From positions 26,771,503 to 26,835,502 of the forward strand of contig OZ024806.1 in the NCBI GenBank assembly GCA_964017045.1: a DNA stretch of 64,000 nt, read 5' to 3'. Position 1 is the first letter of the stretch, and each line of letters opens with the position of its first letter. This document shows, one piece after another, positions 46,300 through 58,199 of the stretch. The notes beneath the pieces were generated by a model. It ran no database searches and had not been told where the DNA came from. It was given only the letters and a program-made list of their open reading frames with translations. The position numbers and the translations under genes were made by a program. The stretch is from Omphiscola glabra. Lineage: Eukaryota > Mollusca > Gastropoda > Lymnaeidae.

Positions 46300-47560
46300 T
46301 CACTTCAATAAAATACATACATTTCAAACATAATACTTGTTACATCAAATATATTTCCAACATTATATTTGACACATATCACTGCAATAAAATATAAAAT
46401 GCATACATTTAAAACATAATACGTTACACATATCACTGCAATAAAATATAAAATGCATACATTTAAAACATAATACGTTACACATTTCACTGCAATAAAA
46501 TATAAAATGCATACATTTAAAACATAATACTTTACACATATCACTTCAAAAACCTATAAAATGCATACATTTAAAACATAATACGTTACACATATCACTG
46601 CAATAAAATATAAAATGCATACATTTAAAACATAATACGTTACACATTTCACTGCAATAAAATATAAAATGCATACATTTAAAACATAATACGTTACACA
46701 TTTCACTGCAATAAAATATAAAATGCATACATTTAAAACATAATACGTTACACATTTCACTGCAATAAAATATAAAATGCATACATTTAAAACATAATAC
46801 GTTACACATTTCACTGCAATAAAATATAAAATGCATACATTTAAAACATAATACGTTACACATTTCACTGCAATAAAATATAAAATGCATACATTTAAAA
46901 CATAATACGTTACACATTTCACTGCAATAAAATATAAAATGCATACATTTAAAACATAATACGTTACACATTTCACTGCAATAAAATATAAAATGCATAC
47001 ATTTAAAACATAATACGTTACACATTTCACTGCAATAAAATATAAAATGCATACATTTAAAACATAATACGTTACACATTTCACTGCAATAAAATATAAA
47101 ATGCATACATTTAAAACATAATACGTTACACATTTCACTGCAATAAAATATAAAATGCATACATTTAAAACATAATACGTTACACATTTCACTGCAATAA
47201 AATATAAAATGCATACATTTAAAACATAATACGTTACACATTTCACTGCAATAAAATATAAAATGCATACATTTAAAACATAATACTTTACACATATCAC
47301 TTCAAAAACCTATAAAATACATACATTTAAAACAATACTTCACACGCATCCTTTCCACACACACAATCATACATTTAATCACAATATTTATTTCACACAT
47401 ATTACTTCAATCAAATATAAAATACATACATTAAAAATAATATATCACATATAACACTTCAATAAAAATCAAATATGTATACACAATACTTCACAGATAT
47501 CCCTTCGATAAAATATAAAATACATACATTAAAAACATAATACTTGACACATATCAATTC
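46300..47560 (+). repeat. 54-bp satellite array, near-perfect core of about 14 copies
   Basis: Unit acataatacgttacacattt plus cactgcaataaaatataaaa and tgcatacatttaaa. The core 46590-47280 is almost invariant, and flanking copies are diverged. A variant unit with cacttcaaaaacctataaaa occurs at both edges of the core. Two minus-strand frames stay open for about 249 and 248 codons because the period is divisible by 3. Confidence 0.95.
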
Positions 47561-47957
47561 TGCAATAATTTTTTTTTAAAACATACAATAAAACAACAAC
47601 ATATATCGATTCAATAAAATATATAATAGTCACATTTAAAATCACATGATATAACACAAAGGTAGCAGGTTGTAAAGCCCAGCGAAAGATTACTTCACAT
47701 TGTAAAAAACTTAACTTTATGGGCAGCTCTCGCTAATTATTATAGAAACAAAAAAGCATGAAGATATAATTGCAAGAGTTATAAGATCGTCAATGAACTG
47801 TACAGAAGCTTTTCCTTTTTTAAATTAAAAAGGCATTTTTTTTGCAAGAGTTTTTATTCTAAAATATTCAAATTATCATTTCCAAAAATCAGCATCAGCC
47901 TGTGATTCACAGTGATAATTAGACAATTTAAGGATGTAAAAATATGTAAATAACAAG

Positions 47958-48110
47958 AAACGTAGATACAATATTTAAACTTCCAATTATTGCTAGCCTA
48001 AGTTATTCAAGTCAATAAAAGAATCACGTTTATGAAACGTAGATACAATATTTTAACTTCCTGTTATTGCTAGCCTAAGTAATTCAAGTCAATAAAAGAA
48101 TCACGTTTAT
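47958..48110 (+). repeat. 75-bp tandem duplication
   Basis: gaaacgtagatacaatattt ... gaatcacgttta occurs twice back to back. Confidence 0.88.
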
Positions 48111-48473
48111 TGAGATCAATGTTTCTCAAAGTAAGGCATACTTCAACAATATATTAATTTGGATATTTTAAGTGTCCTTTATAAGTGACTGGGCGAAATG
48201 TATTGATACATCAACATAATGGCGTGGGCTAAACAAGGAAACTTTTAAGTTTTTAAGTTGTTGAGATTAAAGGGCATTGGGAAAATAACCTTGGGAAACA
48301 CAAACTTTAAAAAAAAAAATTTAAACTATAATTGCTAATCTAATCACCAAGATCCATGGTCACTATAAATATTGTAAGGATTAAGACGTAGTTGTGGTTG
48401 AATCTATGTTTAGCTGTTCAATAGACTGTGATTTACGAAGGAATCAATCGCCAATTTACTCCTGATGTCCACG

Positions 48474-48972
48474 TCAGTCCATCCAGCTGTTGATGAAGTC
48501 GTTGATCAAAGCCTGCTTATGGCTGTCACTTAGACACACCCTGACAAAATCTCCGTTCAAGTTTCCAATGTCGTGTTGGTTTGCATCTGGAGATGATGTT
48601 ACAGCTGAATGGGATGGCATTACTTTCTTTGATGATGGCGTGCCAGAAAGTACGTGTGCTTGTAGTTCTCCAGCTTGACAAGATGTTACATGCATATGTT
48701 CACTTTTGAGTGTCTGGTTGCATGCTGGAGTAGAAGCGGTAATCAGGGCGTGGGGCTGTCTACTGACGTCATGCAGTCCAATCATACCGTGATGTCCATT
48801 GAGGGCTCCTCCTGCCATCGTGTGGACAGTGATCGGTACGTTGTTGTGTGCCTCATGTGGACCACAAGTGTAAGGGGTGAAAAATATTTTACCACCAGGA
48901 TATAGTCCTTGAACTGAATGGTGTCCAACTGTCTGAGACTGAGTAAAAAGACTTTGGTTCATTTGGTGAATC
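48474..48972 (-). CDS. Left bHLH exon 3: C-terminal region
   Basis: Acceptor tatgttag/gatt, phase 2, TGA at 48476-48474. Encodes QSQTVGHHSVQGLYPGG and later QHDIGNLNGDF, then ALINDFINSWMD. The last part is the ancestral-looking C-terminus missing from the right copy. Confidence 0.84.
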
Positions 48973-51900
48973 CTAACATAAAAATAAAATATGTATGTGT
49001 TATTAGATTTTGATACCAAATAATAGTTAAATAAAATAAATAAAAATTAGACGATTAAATATTTTTAATTAACTTTATATTTAATTAAAATACAATCTTT
49101 TAAAAAAATGTAAAGTATAATTATTTCAGTAAATTAATTTATTGTGGTACAATAAGAGGGCGATTTAATGTAAACTTACGTCTTGTTCTGAAAATACAGG
49201 TCTCTATTTCCATAAGGATATTGTTGCCGGTTACTGACATTTACCAACGTGTTACTGCATTGTGGTACATTGTGGTTGCTCGACTGGTAGATTCTGCTGG
49301 TGCTGGTCTCGCCATGTGGTACTTGTTTGCTTCCACCAAGACCATGAGTAGGTCCAGTAGAGAGATGTTGTCCTGGACTTAGAGGCATTTTTATGTGTAC
49401 ACTCCTAACGCCATTACAACTACTCTCTGCAGCTTGTTGTTCTGAGACAGACTCACGAGACTGGGAAGGTAACTCAGGTAGGTCAGGGTCAATGCCGTTG
49501 TCTTGTAACTTTTTTCTCAGAGCTATAATTAAATCGGTAGCAGTGCTAATGGTGTACATGGTGGAGTCTCTCTTGTGGTTAGGCACGTTGGGATTAAAGG
49601 GCAGATTGAGATTTTTGAGTCGTTGAATGGCTTCTGCAATCTGCTTCTGTCTAAGTCTTTCCTGGAATTAAGATGTACATTATATAATAAATTAGATTTA
49701 TTAACAAACACTGATATTTTAATCAAGAGTATGAAAAATTCAGACTTAGAAAATGATTCTTACAATATGTATAATTTACTTTGTGACATATTTGGTTTTA
49801 ATTTAAGGAGTAATCAACTAGGAAATCGTTTGAAAAGGGGTTTTAGTTATTTGAGAAAATATCCATCCATCGAGGTGTATTCTTTTTATCCTGTTTCTGC
49901 ATTTCCTATCCAACTGAACTTCTTACTGTCTATTCTCCCCTTCAAAACCTTTGTTCCTCCGCAGTCATGCGTGTTCTATTTGTTCTGAGAACAGGCAATA
50001 AAACTTATGGTGAATAATCGTTCTCTGTGTGCGCCCCCAAACAATGGAATTCTCTCCCACTACACATTCGCAATCTACCGACCATACAGGCCTTTAAAAC
50101 TGCTCTCAAAACACATATCTTTAAATTATATTATCCCGACTGATTACACCCTATTGCCTCTAAACCATGCTGCTGATTGCTATCCATGGATTGGCATGTA
50201 AATGTTCTAGGGTTGGTGGTATAAATATATATTTTTTCTGTTTTATTTTGATAGAGATATTTATAATTAAATAGATGTATGTTATTATATAATGTCACGA
50301 TTATGTTTGCTAATTTTTATATGTACAGTGCGAGTCCAGTCGTAGGCTGGGTTGCCGCGCTATGTAAGACCACTACTAATAATATTCTTCTCGCAAATGT
50401 TTGAAAGAGTGCAAACTGAATGAGTTGCACTGACCAATTAGCTAAATAGAAAAAGTAATATGATCAGCAAAATATCCAAGAAAATGGATAATATCGGAAT
50501 AAACAAGTATTTCTGGTGCTGGTCTATTGTAATAAGATTCTTCTATGTTTTGAGGCTGTGGGTGTTTTAAAATTTAATTTAGATTGATTTCCTGTGTTCA
50601 GGATTTATAATTTCGATATTGAAATATAAAAAAAAGTAATAAATCAACTAATTAATTTAAAAATTAAAATGTTGTTCAGAATAAAATTACATACATCTTT
50701 GCAATAAATTAATAAATTAATACATTTGCATGTCATTACTATATTAAATAAATTGAAACTAATTTCTATGTAAAGGAATGGTATTATGCTGATGTTTGAA
50801 ATATTGAGTTTTCAAATAATGCATTAATTGCTTTCTTTTTTTTTAGTTGCATAATTTATTTCCAAATGTTCGCATTTTGACCAATGAGCCCATGAAATAA
50901 TGCTACAATTTTTCATTTTAATTAAATCTGAAAGCCAAAGCTACAACAAGAAATAAAACAATAAAATCTACTAAAATACACAAAACAAAAATATTGCATT
51001 AAGTTCATTAGATTCTCAAGCAGATACGTGAATTTTGACATGATATTTCTGCCTTGTATGCTCCTTTCTTTCTCGATCTTGACAAGGCGAATTAAATTAG
51101 CGATACCACTACAAAGATCACTTTGCGATTTGCAAAGATCATCGATTTTATGGGAGTCACAGGCTTATTTTTAGTCACATGACTGCAGTTTTGAAAGACA
51201 TGACTTTAGTTTTGAAAGAAATGACTTTTATTCCTTTTAGTAAATTTTTGGATAAGGGTGTTGAAAAAATACCTTATAATTTTATTTTGAACGTTCAATT
51301 CTTATATTGTTTTGTAACTTAATTTTTAAAATATTGTTGTATTTTATATTTGTGCTTTTGTAATGCTAGCAACAAGAGTGTTTGCGATACAAAGCGTACT
51401 CATTTGACACAAAATGAATTGTTCCTAATGCATTTGCTATGACACTAAAAAAATGCCAGCAAACATTTGCCAGGAATGATTTCAATTAAGCACTGCGGGA
51501 AGTCTAAACATTTTCAAATATTTCTTTCTAATTTTACTTTTGAATAAAATAATCATGAGAAATTTAGCACTGATTAGATTTCATACTATAAAAAAATGCT
51601 AAATATCAAGATTTTTTTATGTTAAAATTCAAAGAGATATTGGCAGTTATCGGACATTATTTCCCGGTTTTATCAATTTCATAATTGGTATAAAAAAATT
51701 ATGGAAAAACAAGTTAGTTCATAAAATGTTTAGTGCTTTAGATAGGTGTAAAAAAATTATTGTATCTGATAGTTTCAACAACGAAGCAGTTATTTATAGT
51801 AACAAAATCGATTCTATGAGATTTATTAACTTGGTAAAATATCGTCATATTTAATTTAAAATTTAATAAGAGATTTTTAATGACAAGAAATACAAAGACT

Positions 51901-52168
51901 GGCTCTACACGTCCCAACATACCTGTTGATTGACTAGCCTTCTCTTTTCTTCAGCTGCTTCTGCTGGAAGGTTCTTGTATTTTTTGGACCGACTTTTTCT
52001 CACACGTTTTCCTGCTGGTGTCTCTTCAGTGTTCTCAACATTTTCTTTAGATAAAGATCTTTTTCGTTTTCTGTTTGTCAGATCTCCACTTTGTCCATAT
52101 ATCTGTACTGAGACCGAGTCCTTTGGTGAAGTAGATAATAGAATATATGAAGTTGATGACACATCCAT
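48474..52168 (-). CDS. bHLH transcription factor, left copy (spliced, 408 aa)
   Basis: Minus strand exons 52168-51923, 49661-49180 and 48972-48474, phases 0 and 2. Residues about 32-82: a basic, probably nuclear-localising stretch (KRKRSLSK, KRVRKSRSKKYK) ending KRRLVNQQ. Exon 2 opens ERLRQKQIAEAIQRLKNLN, giving the bHLH signature N-x-x-E-R-x-R-x-x-x-I with Glu at the E-box-reading position; helix 2 is TISTATDLIIALRKKL. The pattern resembles group A bHLH proteins, which bind CANNTG as dimers; no named family is recognised. The remainder is Ser/Gln/His-rich, with a conserved QGLYPGG segment and C-terminus LINDFINSWMD. Intron 1 carries a non-LTR fragment absent from the right copy. ATG chosen because both copies start MDV(S/P)STS. 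Confidence 0.87.
49180..49661 (-). CDS. Left bHLH exon 2: rest of basic region and helix-loop-helix
   Basis: Acceptor taattccag/gaaag, donor aagac/gtaagt, phase 0 in and 2 out. Encodes ERLRQKQIAEAIQRLKNLN, the loop (PNVPNHKRDS), helix 2 and a polar Ser/Gln-rich region. Confidence 0.88.
49915..50395 (+). pseudogene. 3' end of a CR1/L2-like retrotransposon in left bHLH intron 1
   Basis: Degenerate frames read like LLTVYSPLQNLC, WNSLPLHIRNLPTIQAF and KTHIFKLYYPD, the classical C-terminus of these polymerases, followed by a 3' UTR and an (ATA) tail. Antisense to the bHLH gene. The paralogous intron in the right arm lacks it. Confidence 0.7.
50396..51922. other. Intron 1 of left bHLH gene, remainder
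   Basis: AT-rich. Shares scattered blocks with the right-copy intron (for example aaatcgcaaa... near 51120 and 59510), as expected from the inverted duplication. No exon seen. Confidence 0.6.
51923..52168 (-). CDS. Left bHLH exon 1: N-terminus and first part of basic region
   Basis: 82 codons, donor caacag/gtatgt, phase 0. MDVSSTSYILLSTS at the start and EEKRRLVNQQ at the end. The intron splits the DNA-contacting basic region. The Leu in KRRLV is Arg in the right copy. Confidence 0.87.
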
Positions 52169-52379
52169 TTATCACAACGTTGTTGAATAATTATAACTTT
52201 TAGAAGTTTACAGTAAATTACACAATGTTAACAAAAATGATCCACAAAATTGATATCCAAGTGTTAAAAACACAGACGACACTGTCGGGAGAAGTGAATC
52301 ACAACACAGCCTAACTCGCAACGAGTGTCAAGTTAAATGTGAAATTTTAAATGAGAAACTTTCCATTTTAAGTATGCGA

Positions 52380-52510
52380 CAAGTCATTCACCAGTGAAGC
52401 TCCGCCCACAAATCGCTTGACCGAGACGGCAGTACATCGGATAATATTTAAATCGCCAATGACAAGTCGCAGGCTATCATCATAAACATAGTCCTCATTT
52501 CGTTCTGCTC
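52380..52510 (-). promoter_or_regulatory. Candidate proximal promoter of left bHLH gene
   Basis: Conserved between arms. Contains a CCAAT box (ATTGG on the gene strand, 52456-52460) whose near edge lies 288 bp from the ATG, the same distance as in the right copy, and a GC box (ccgccc, 52402-52407). No clear TATA box. Confidence 0.45.
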
Positions 52511-53159
52511 CACCGAGCAGGATGAGAGGCATGTTGAATGGTCTCCTGATTAGAAGGTTTGTTTACACAGTGCTGTGATGTGACACCTATGATCTTCTAC
52601 CCCATAGTCCATAGTAAAACAAACTCTTTAAAGAGCCTTCATCTTCGGCTAAAATCATTTAGTCTGTTTGTTAGCTTTGAGTTTGACCATATTTTTTATT
52701 TCAAAACAGAGTCTGTTGACATTTGAATTTAAATGCGTTTAATGAGCTAAATCAAATTAAAGAACTTCGTTAAGAGTAATATCAGAGTAGGTAAATTGAT
52801 CTATGTATTAAACATACGACAATCTCAATGTGTTGAAAGGGCGATTAAATGTATATGATTTATTGATAAGGGCATACGTTTTTGTTTGTATTTAAGTTGG
52901 GGAAAAATCAATTTTTTATAAATTATTTTGTATAATATTAAAAAAGAGCAGAAACGATCTTTGAAATGAATATAATAATTTGTTTGTGATGTAATAAAAT
53001 ATTAAAAGTATACATTAATACTTTAACCCTTTTTTAAAATTGGAAAGTGATTGATCGAATACTGGTTCAATCATTGTGGCATGTATTATTTGATTTAATT
53101 GCGAATCGGTTTGATTAGGATAACCGATATTTGCAGACAATCGGACTAACACGTAGAAG

Positions 53160-53910
53160 TTAAAGACATGAGGGCAAATGATACAACACACAAAAGTCTG
53201 ATTGCCGTACAAACACACAACTAACAAAAGTATGGTTGCCGTACAAACACACAACAAACAAAAGTCTGATTGCCGTACAAACACACAACAAACAAAAGTC
53301 TGATTGCTGTACAAACACATATTAAAAAAAGTCTGATTACCGTACGAACACACAACAAACAAACGTCTGATTGCCTTGCAAACACACAACAAACAAAAGT
53401 CTGATTGCTGTACAAACACACATTAAAAAAAGTCTGATTACCGTACAAACACACAACAAACAAAAGTCTGATTGCCTTGCAAACACACATTAAAACAAGT
53501 CTGATTACCGTACAAACACACAACAAACAAAAAGTCTGATTGCGTACAAACACACAACAAACAAAAGTTTGATTGCCACACACAACAAAGAAAAGTCTGA
53601 TTGCCGTACAAACACACAACAAACAATAGTCTGATTACCTGACACAGACAACAAAAACAAGTCTGATTACCGTACAAACACACAACAAACAAAAAGTCTG
53701 ATTGAGTACAAACACACAACAAACAAAAGTTTGATTGCCACACACAACAAAGAAAAGTCTGATTGCCGTACAAACACACAACAAACAATAGTCTGATTAC
53801 CTGACACACACAACAAAAAAAAGTCTGATTGCCGTACAAACACACAACAAACAAATGTCTGATTGCCGTACACGCACACAACTGACACAACAAACAAAAG
53901 TCTGATTGCT
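53160..53910 (+). repeat. About 34-bp minisatellite, about 20 copies, left arm only
   Basis: Unit caaacacacaacaaacaaaa plus gtctgattgccgta with partial higher-order pattern (tgacacacac, gccacacac variants). The right arm has only one related stretch near 57505-57545. Long minus-strand frames are repeat artefacts. Confidence 0.92.
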
Positions 53911-54425
53911 GTACGTTCTATACATTTATATCATACATTGACTCAAATCGACATACATTCTAAACATTGCCTATGTCTTCACTTAAATCTTTGACTCTTA
54001 AATATGTGAGGTGATTTGTGTAAAAAAAATATTTTTAAAAAAATCGACCAGGACTGGAATTTATTTTAGCGGAAAAGCCCAATTCAATTGTTTACTGTTG
54101 AATGAGAAAGTTGAATTAGACGATTTATTTATGAAATGAAAAAGAAAGATTTAGAATTTAGATTTTTTTTTTTTCTAATCCTGTAAGCTCCAAGCAACCT
54201 TTCGTTAAAATCTAATACAACTGATAATCATCGTTGATGTTGTGTGCTGTTTGTCCAAATAAGGTTTCTACTAAAATGATTATTCCTTTTTAGACGGATA
54301 TGCAACTTAATTTTTTTTTACTTATACATAAATTGTATGTTTAAATTAAGTTTTAAAAAAAAAAAAACATCCTTTAAATTCTCATCAGACGGCACTAGCT
54401 TCAACTTCTATCATCTAAGGGTAAA

Positions 54426-54660
54426 CGGATGAATGGGTCAAAAACGACTGGCCGCGTGTTTTCACAGTGACGGCGCACACCTGTGTGACACTTGTGATGT
54501 CGCACCGCTCATCTCGGACGTCTACCAATGTGGTGCGCTTGTGAATAAAACTAGTGGACTATGCATTGCTGACTGGTCGCGCTTCTTAATAATCTTCATT
54601 TCAACGTCAGTTTTTAAATCAATGAGTTTGAGAATATTTGCAATGTTAATGAAAAACGTT
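54426..54660. promoter_or_regulatory. Conserved upstream non-coding block, left arm (candidate shared regulatory element)
   Basis: Strongly conserved with 56310-56530 in inverted orientation although the DNA on either side has diverged. Contains E-boxes CACCTG at 54478-54483 and CACTTG at 54489-54494. Not an exon as far as I can tell: the open frame here is short and its residues are not kept in the other arm. Regulatory role is inference. Confidence 0.45.
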
Positions 54661-54819
54661 ATTATTACTAAAGAATGCTTAAACACGCCTATAATTTTAG
54701 ATTAAGACTAGTGGAAAAAATCCAATACCAATTAAACATTCAGATTATATCTTGTTTTTACTTGTACTGATTTTTACTTTTGTACAAAGCCACATCACTA
54801 CAAAAATTGAAATTTTGTG

Positions 54820-55205
54820 TTTAAACTCATGTTCTATTGTCAATAAAATCGTGGTATATTGTGAAAAAACTCATGTTATATTGTGAATAAACTCATGTTA
54901 TATTGTCAATAAGCTCGTGGTATATTAAGAATAAACTCATGTTATATTTTCACTAAACTCGTGGTATATTGTGAATAAACTCATGTTATATTGGCAATAA
55001 ACTCGTGGTATATTGTTAATAAACTCATGTTATATTGTCAAAAAACTCATATTATGTTGTCAATAAACTCATGTTATATTGTGAATAAACTCATGTTATA
55101 TTGTGAATAAACTCATGTTATATTTTGAATAAACTCATGTTATATTGTGAATAAACTCATGTTATATTTTGAATAAACTCATGTTATATTGTGAATAAAC
55201 TGCAA
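54820..55205 (+). repeat. 22-bp satellite in the spacer, about 17 copies
   Basis: aactcatgttatattgtgaa plus ta. Confidence 0.92.
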
Positions 55206-55579
55206 ATGTTTAGGAGTATATTTATAAGCCGTCTGCCATTCTGCCATATTTCCTAGATTTGACCTGACTCGTCCAGAAAAGGCAACATTGAATTTTGTGC
55301 CCTCCATTATTTGACTCATCCCAAGTCGTCAGACTAGTGTGCAGTTTCTGATCTCCTATCGTGCGCTTCCACAGGTGGCGGATAGGGGAATGCCCACCAG
55401 ATATGGAGAAATCAAATTCACAGGGTGGACTTAAATCAGAGCCTGCTGCGTTGCAGGAAATGTGCGAAACCACAAAGGCTGGGTAAACTTCCAAAAATTA
55501 AGGGCAGCTCTCCGGCACCCCCTCTCCCCCCCCACACCACCCCATACGTTTGAGCGCAAGGCTAAGAACTCCGCCACGT

Positions 55580-55990
55580 TAAAACCCTTTGCTACAAAAA
55601 ACGCAGACAAGAGCAACAAAAGACATTCCGGTCATGGGAGAAGATAGATTCCCAGCTGAGGAGTGCATGACGCCAAGTAGTGAAAGCAAGAATCTAGAAA
55701 TTATTAAGCTGATGACCATCATCTTCACCAGGAATACCACTGCCATTGGAACATGGAATGTACACACCATTGCTAAGACGGGAAAGACCGCACAAGTAGC
55801 CACTGAGATGAGGAACTATAGACTCGCCATAATAGGAATCAGCGAGGCAAGATGGATCAGTTAAGGAAAGAAGAGACTAACCTCAGGAGAGATGCTGTTA
55901 ATCTCAAGTCATGAGGGTGATAATGCATCACACACTCTAGGTCTGGCCCTGATGTTATCTAGGACAGTTCAAGGAGCACTCTTTGGATGG
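55580..55990 (+). pseudogene. Decayed endonuclease domain of an RTE-like element
   Basis: TTAIGTWNVHTIAKTGKTAQ, EMRNYRLAIIGISEARW, then a stop and degraded sequence with ALMLSRT and GWEAHVP. This is the N-terminal endonuclease, the opposite end of the protein from the copies at 26386 and 43330. Sits in the spacer of the inverted duplication. Confidence 0.8.
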
Positions 55991-56309
55991 GAGGCGCATG
56001 TACCTACGAAGAAGCCATGGCGCGACAAGGGATAGGAGAGATGAATGACAACTTTCTGTCACATGTCATTTGCTGCCCTATTTGATACAACGTCTCAGCT
56101 TATAACTATGTTTTAATATTTTTAAGAATTCTATTCGTTTTTTTTTCTGTTTGTTCACTTCCTGCCGACACGTTCGTTGTTTTGTTGCGTTCCTTTTTTC
56201 AGGTTTAACCTTACTTTGTTTTACTAATTTCCTATTGTGCTAAACTGATTGCAGTCTCTTCCTTTACTATGCTTTTTTAAGCAACCTCCAACCCCTCTTT
56301 GCTAATAAT

Positions 56310-56530
56310 AACATATGTCGCATCAACATTACAAATACTTTCTAACTCATTGATTGAAAAACTGACGTTGAAATAATGACGTCATCATCTCCAGCGGGCG
56401 AGCGTTATCGATCAGCACTGTATAGTCCACTGTTTTTGATGACAAGCGCACCACATTGGTAGACGTCCGAGATGAGCGGCGCGACATCACAGGTGTCACA
56501 CAGTCGTGTGTGGTCACTGTGACAACACGC
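56310..56530. promoter_or_regulatory. Conserved upstream non-coding block, right arm
   Basis: Inverted partner of 54426-54660. The CACCTG E-box here (CAGGTG on the plus strand, 56490-56495) aligns with CACTTG of the left arm, so that position is a CANNTG site in both. Confidence 0.45.
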
Positions 56531-56851
56531 GGCCAGTCATTATTGACCTTTTAATCCGTTTACTTGTGTATGACAGAAGTTGAAGAACGTGCCGTCTGAT
56601 GAAATTTTAGATGTCTTTTTACAAGCAACCGGTTTAAAATGTGTTTGGTTATTTATTTTTTTAAACTTAAAATTAAAAAATATATATATAATATATATAT
56701 ATACACAATTTTAAAAAGTTTAAAAAAATTAAAGTTAAATTTTTGTCCAAAGATGAAAATCATTTTAGTAGAAACGTTATTTAAAACAAAGGCAAAACAC
56801 CATCACCGTTAATTATCTGTCATATAAGATTTGACTTAAGATTGCTTAGAG

Positions 56852-57049
56852 CAATGGTTCTCAACTTTCCTTATGGTCGCGACCATTTTTATACAGTTCC
56901 TCTTGCTGTGGCGACCCCCGCCACAAAATTATTTTCGTTGCTACTTCATAACTGTAGAGTAAATGTGTTTTCCGATGGCCTTAGGTGACCCCTGGACAAG
57001 GGTAATTCGACCCCCAAAGGAATCGTGACCCACAGGTTGAGAACCGCTG
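56852..57049. mobile_element. SPIN-like non-autonomous hAT copy 2
   Basis: 198 bp, CAATGGTTCTCAAC to GGTTGAGAACCGCTG, perfect 8-bp target duplication gcttagag on both sides. Same family as 39794 and 63557. Confidence 0.88.
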
Positions 57050-58199
57050 GCTTAGAGTATAAACAATAAAATCCATTAAAAAATGCTTTCTTTTTCCTGG
57101 TATAAATAGCTCAAGTATACAACAGATTTCTATTTATTTAAATGAACATTTCCGCCAAATTAAATTCATTTCAGTTACATCCGTTTATGTAAAAAAAAAA
57201 TTTTACACAAAAAAACTGACATATTTAACAGACAACTTGTTATATTCAGACAATATTCTATTGAATATCTAGGCAATGTTTAGAATGTCTGTCGATTTAC
57301 GTCAATGTATGAAAGAAATGTATAGAACTCTTATGGTCTTCAGATAAAGTTTTAAATAGATTAAACATCTATACACCTTGATAAAATAAGAATGATTGCA
57401 CGTATTTATCAAAGTATTTAACCGAAATTAAAAGAGATGAGAATTTTGATTTTAAAACATTTGAAACCGTTAATAGAATGATTTGAAATACAAAACTGCA
57501 ATAAGAAATTTGTTTGTTGTGTGTTTGTACTCTTGTCTTTAACTTTTGTCCGGTTGTCCGCAAGAAATCGGTCATCCAATTGAAACCCATGAGCTAGTAG
57601 TTCTTATAATAGAATCCTTGATGCAGTTTCTCATACTCTCCGAATCAGTATTGGATCAATCACCTTCCAAGGAAAGAGGTTTATAGTATTATAATTTGCA
57701 TTAGTAATGTTTCTTTATATCAATATAATTGATGAAATTCAATTCAAAATTAGTTATTCATTTAAAAAAAAAAAAATATTATAAACTAAAATTTATAAAA
57801 AATGGAATTTTCTCAAACATAAATATAAATAAATACATATGCCATAATCAAGAGAGTATAAATATTTATCGACCTTTGAACACATTGGGTTTATCGTATG
57901 TTTAATACAAAGATAAACTTAACGACTCTGAAATTACTCTCAGCGAAGTTCTTTAATTTTTTTAAAGTTTAACTTATAAAGCATTAAACGTACTTAACTT
58001 CAACAGATTCTGTTTTCAAATCAAAATAGAGTAAAACTCAAAGTTAACAAACAGACTAAATTACCGTAGCCGAACATGGAGGCTCTATGAAGTGTCTGTT
58101 TTTTATGCGGCAGTAGATCATAGGTGTCACATCACCGCACTGTGTAAACAAACCTACTAATCAGGAGTCCATTCAAGCTGCCGCTCACCTTGCTCGGTG

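Larger units (their letters stand above)
48474..54660 (-). repeat. Left arm of a large inverted duplication
   Basis: Gene exons, introns and upstream DNA match the reverse complement of the right arm (about 56310-61600) in the same order. Examples: the promoter-side block near 52380-52510 against 58200-58340, and the outer block 54426-54660 against 56310-56530. The arms are diverged, differing by indels, satellites and a transposon, so the event is not recent. Outer limit uncertain; weak similarity continues past the stop codons. Confidence 0.85.
54661..56309. other. Unique spacer at the centre of the inverted duplication
   Basis: About 1.65 kb with no mirror partner. It holds a 22-bp satellite (54820-55205) and a decayed non-LTR endonuclease fragment with probable 5' flank (about 55220-56090). 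No host gene seen. Confidence 0.7.

Noticed and set aside
46546..47300. 249- and 248-codon frames on the minus strand
   Set aside because: Period-54 satellite open in two frames at once; 18-residue repeat with no domain, splice context or flanking coding sequence.
53015..53897. Cys-rich minus-strand frames (LFVVCLYGNQTF repeats)
   Set aside because: 34-bp minisatellite read in shifting frames; the mirrored region in the other arm has no such gene.
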